From Ruminococcus sp. (GTDB lineage Bacteria; Bacillota; Clostridia; Oscillospirales; Acutalibacteraceae), in contig JAFTGC010000023.1 in NCBI GenBank assembly GCA_017458105.1, positions 1-32,304 of the forward strand: a stretch of 32,304 nucleotides of DNA, written 5' to 3'. Positions 32,161-32,304 of the stretch are shown in pieces. The notes below the pieces were generated by a model, which worked only from the letters and a program-made list of their open reading frames with translations, made no database searches and was not told where the DNA came from. The position numbers were made by a program, and so were the translations under genes. Positions within the stretch are counted from its first letter, which is position 1, and every line of letters begins with the position of its first letter.

Positions 32161-32249
32161 AAAGGGGGCTGTCGCAAATAAGCGATAGCCTCTCAACACA
32201 TAATAAACAAAGAAGAATTATGAAATATTGTTGCACAAAACAGAAAAAG
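32161..32249 (+). repeat. Right copy of the 89-bp exact inverted repeat
   Basis: It is an exact reverse complement of 1-89. The hairpin GGGGCTGTCGC / GCGATAGCCTC with loop AAATAA lies at its start, 54 bases after cas2, and may end the cas transcript, although no T-tract follows directly. A short frame follows: ATG at 32220, 11 codons, M-K-Y-C-C-T-K-Q-K-K-R, stop at 32253-32255. Which element family it belongs to is unknown. Confidence 0.9.
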
Positions 32250-32264
32250 CGATAACACAAACCG

Positions 32265-32300
32265 GAGGGTGGGAAAAATCCCATCCTCTCTTTAATTTTA
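32265..32300 (+). terminator. Terminator-like hairpin after the right repeat copy
   Basis: A 10-bp stem (GAGGGTGGGA with TCCCATCCTC, one G-T pair), loop AAAA, then TCTTTAATTTTA. It lies just outside the duplicated 89 bp, and the left copy is cut off by the window edge before this point, so it could belong to the same repeated element. Confidence 0.7.
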
Positions 32301-32304
32301 TGAA

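Noticed and set aside
1-32304. A 32-kb transposon or island bounded by inverted repeats
   Set aside because: The segment holds housekeeping genes (cysS, metK, holB, proBA, map) and no transposase or integrase; outward-reading repeat copies are better explained as dispersed intergenic repeats.
1-32304. Circular element with terminal overlap
   Set aside because: Ends match in inverted, not direct, orientation, so they cannot be joined as a circle overlap.

Overview
This window looks like chromosome from a low-GC anaerobic Firmicute of class Clostridia, probably a gut Ruminococcaceae/Oscillospiraceae relative. The evidence is a Cys T-box leader, a SAM-I riboswitch, a PdaB-type deacetylase, RicT, a class D-type sortase, a clostridial 2[4Fe-4S] ferredoxin, a SEC-C methionine aminopeptidase, and strong A+T-rich promoters with 16-17 bp spacers. 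I have not identified the species.

Region by region. (1) 1-2.7 kb: an outward-reading repeat copy, a decayed membrane-protein gene and a BspA-type leucine-rich-repeat membrane protein. (2) 2.7-6.0 kb: T-box(Cys)-cysE-cysS, which joins cysteine synthesis to cysteinyl-tRNA charging. It is followed by a pdaB-like deacetylase whose ribosome binding site lies inside the cysS terminator hairpin. (3) 6.0-11.4 kb (minus strand): a phosphodiesterase, holB, ricT, ferredoxin, tRNA and rRNA methyltransferases, and map. (4) 11.5-12.7 kb: three small unrecognised genes in tandem. (5) 12.7-14.7 kb: proBA, preceded by a separate ~146-nt RNA unit with its own promoter and terminator. (6) 15.0-17.4 kb: a large membrane-anchored TPR protein whose C-terminus resembles variable proteins of diversity-generating retroelements (DGRs). 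(7) 17.7-20.0 kb: a sortase operon with a secreted, C-terminally anchored candidate substrate carrying a non-canonical VKTTG motif. (8) 20.0-26.5 kb: a MacB/FtsX-type ABC exporter behind a perfect 15-bp dyad, metK under a SAM-I riboswitch, an ExbD-like single-pass protein, a glutathione peroxidase with a tandem operator in its promoter, and a nitroreductase. (9) 26.6-32.1 kb, visibly A+T-richer: a ~690-nt transcription unit with no ORF beyond 27 codons, then a tracrRNA and a compact type II-C CRISPR-Cas9 operon (cas9-cas1-cas2).

The CRISPR locus appears catalytically complete, but there is no CRISPR array in the window. The tracrRNA lets the repeat be partly predicted. The window starts and ends in an exact 89-bp inverted repeat that sits downstream of genes at both ends. 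Because the 32 kb between the copies holds housekeeping genes, I read it as a dispersed intergenic repeat (and likely assembly boundary) rather than transposon ends. The observations most worth following are the ~690-nt unit beside the CRISPR locus, the DGR-like variable protein with no local reverse transcriptase, the stand-alone RNA before proBA, the array-less Cas9 locus, and the terminator that doubles as a ribosome-binding-site hairpin.
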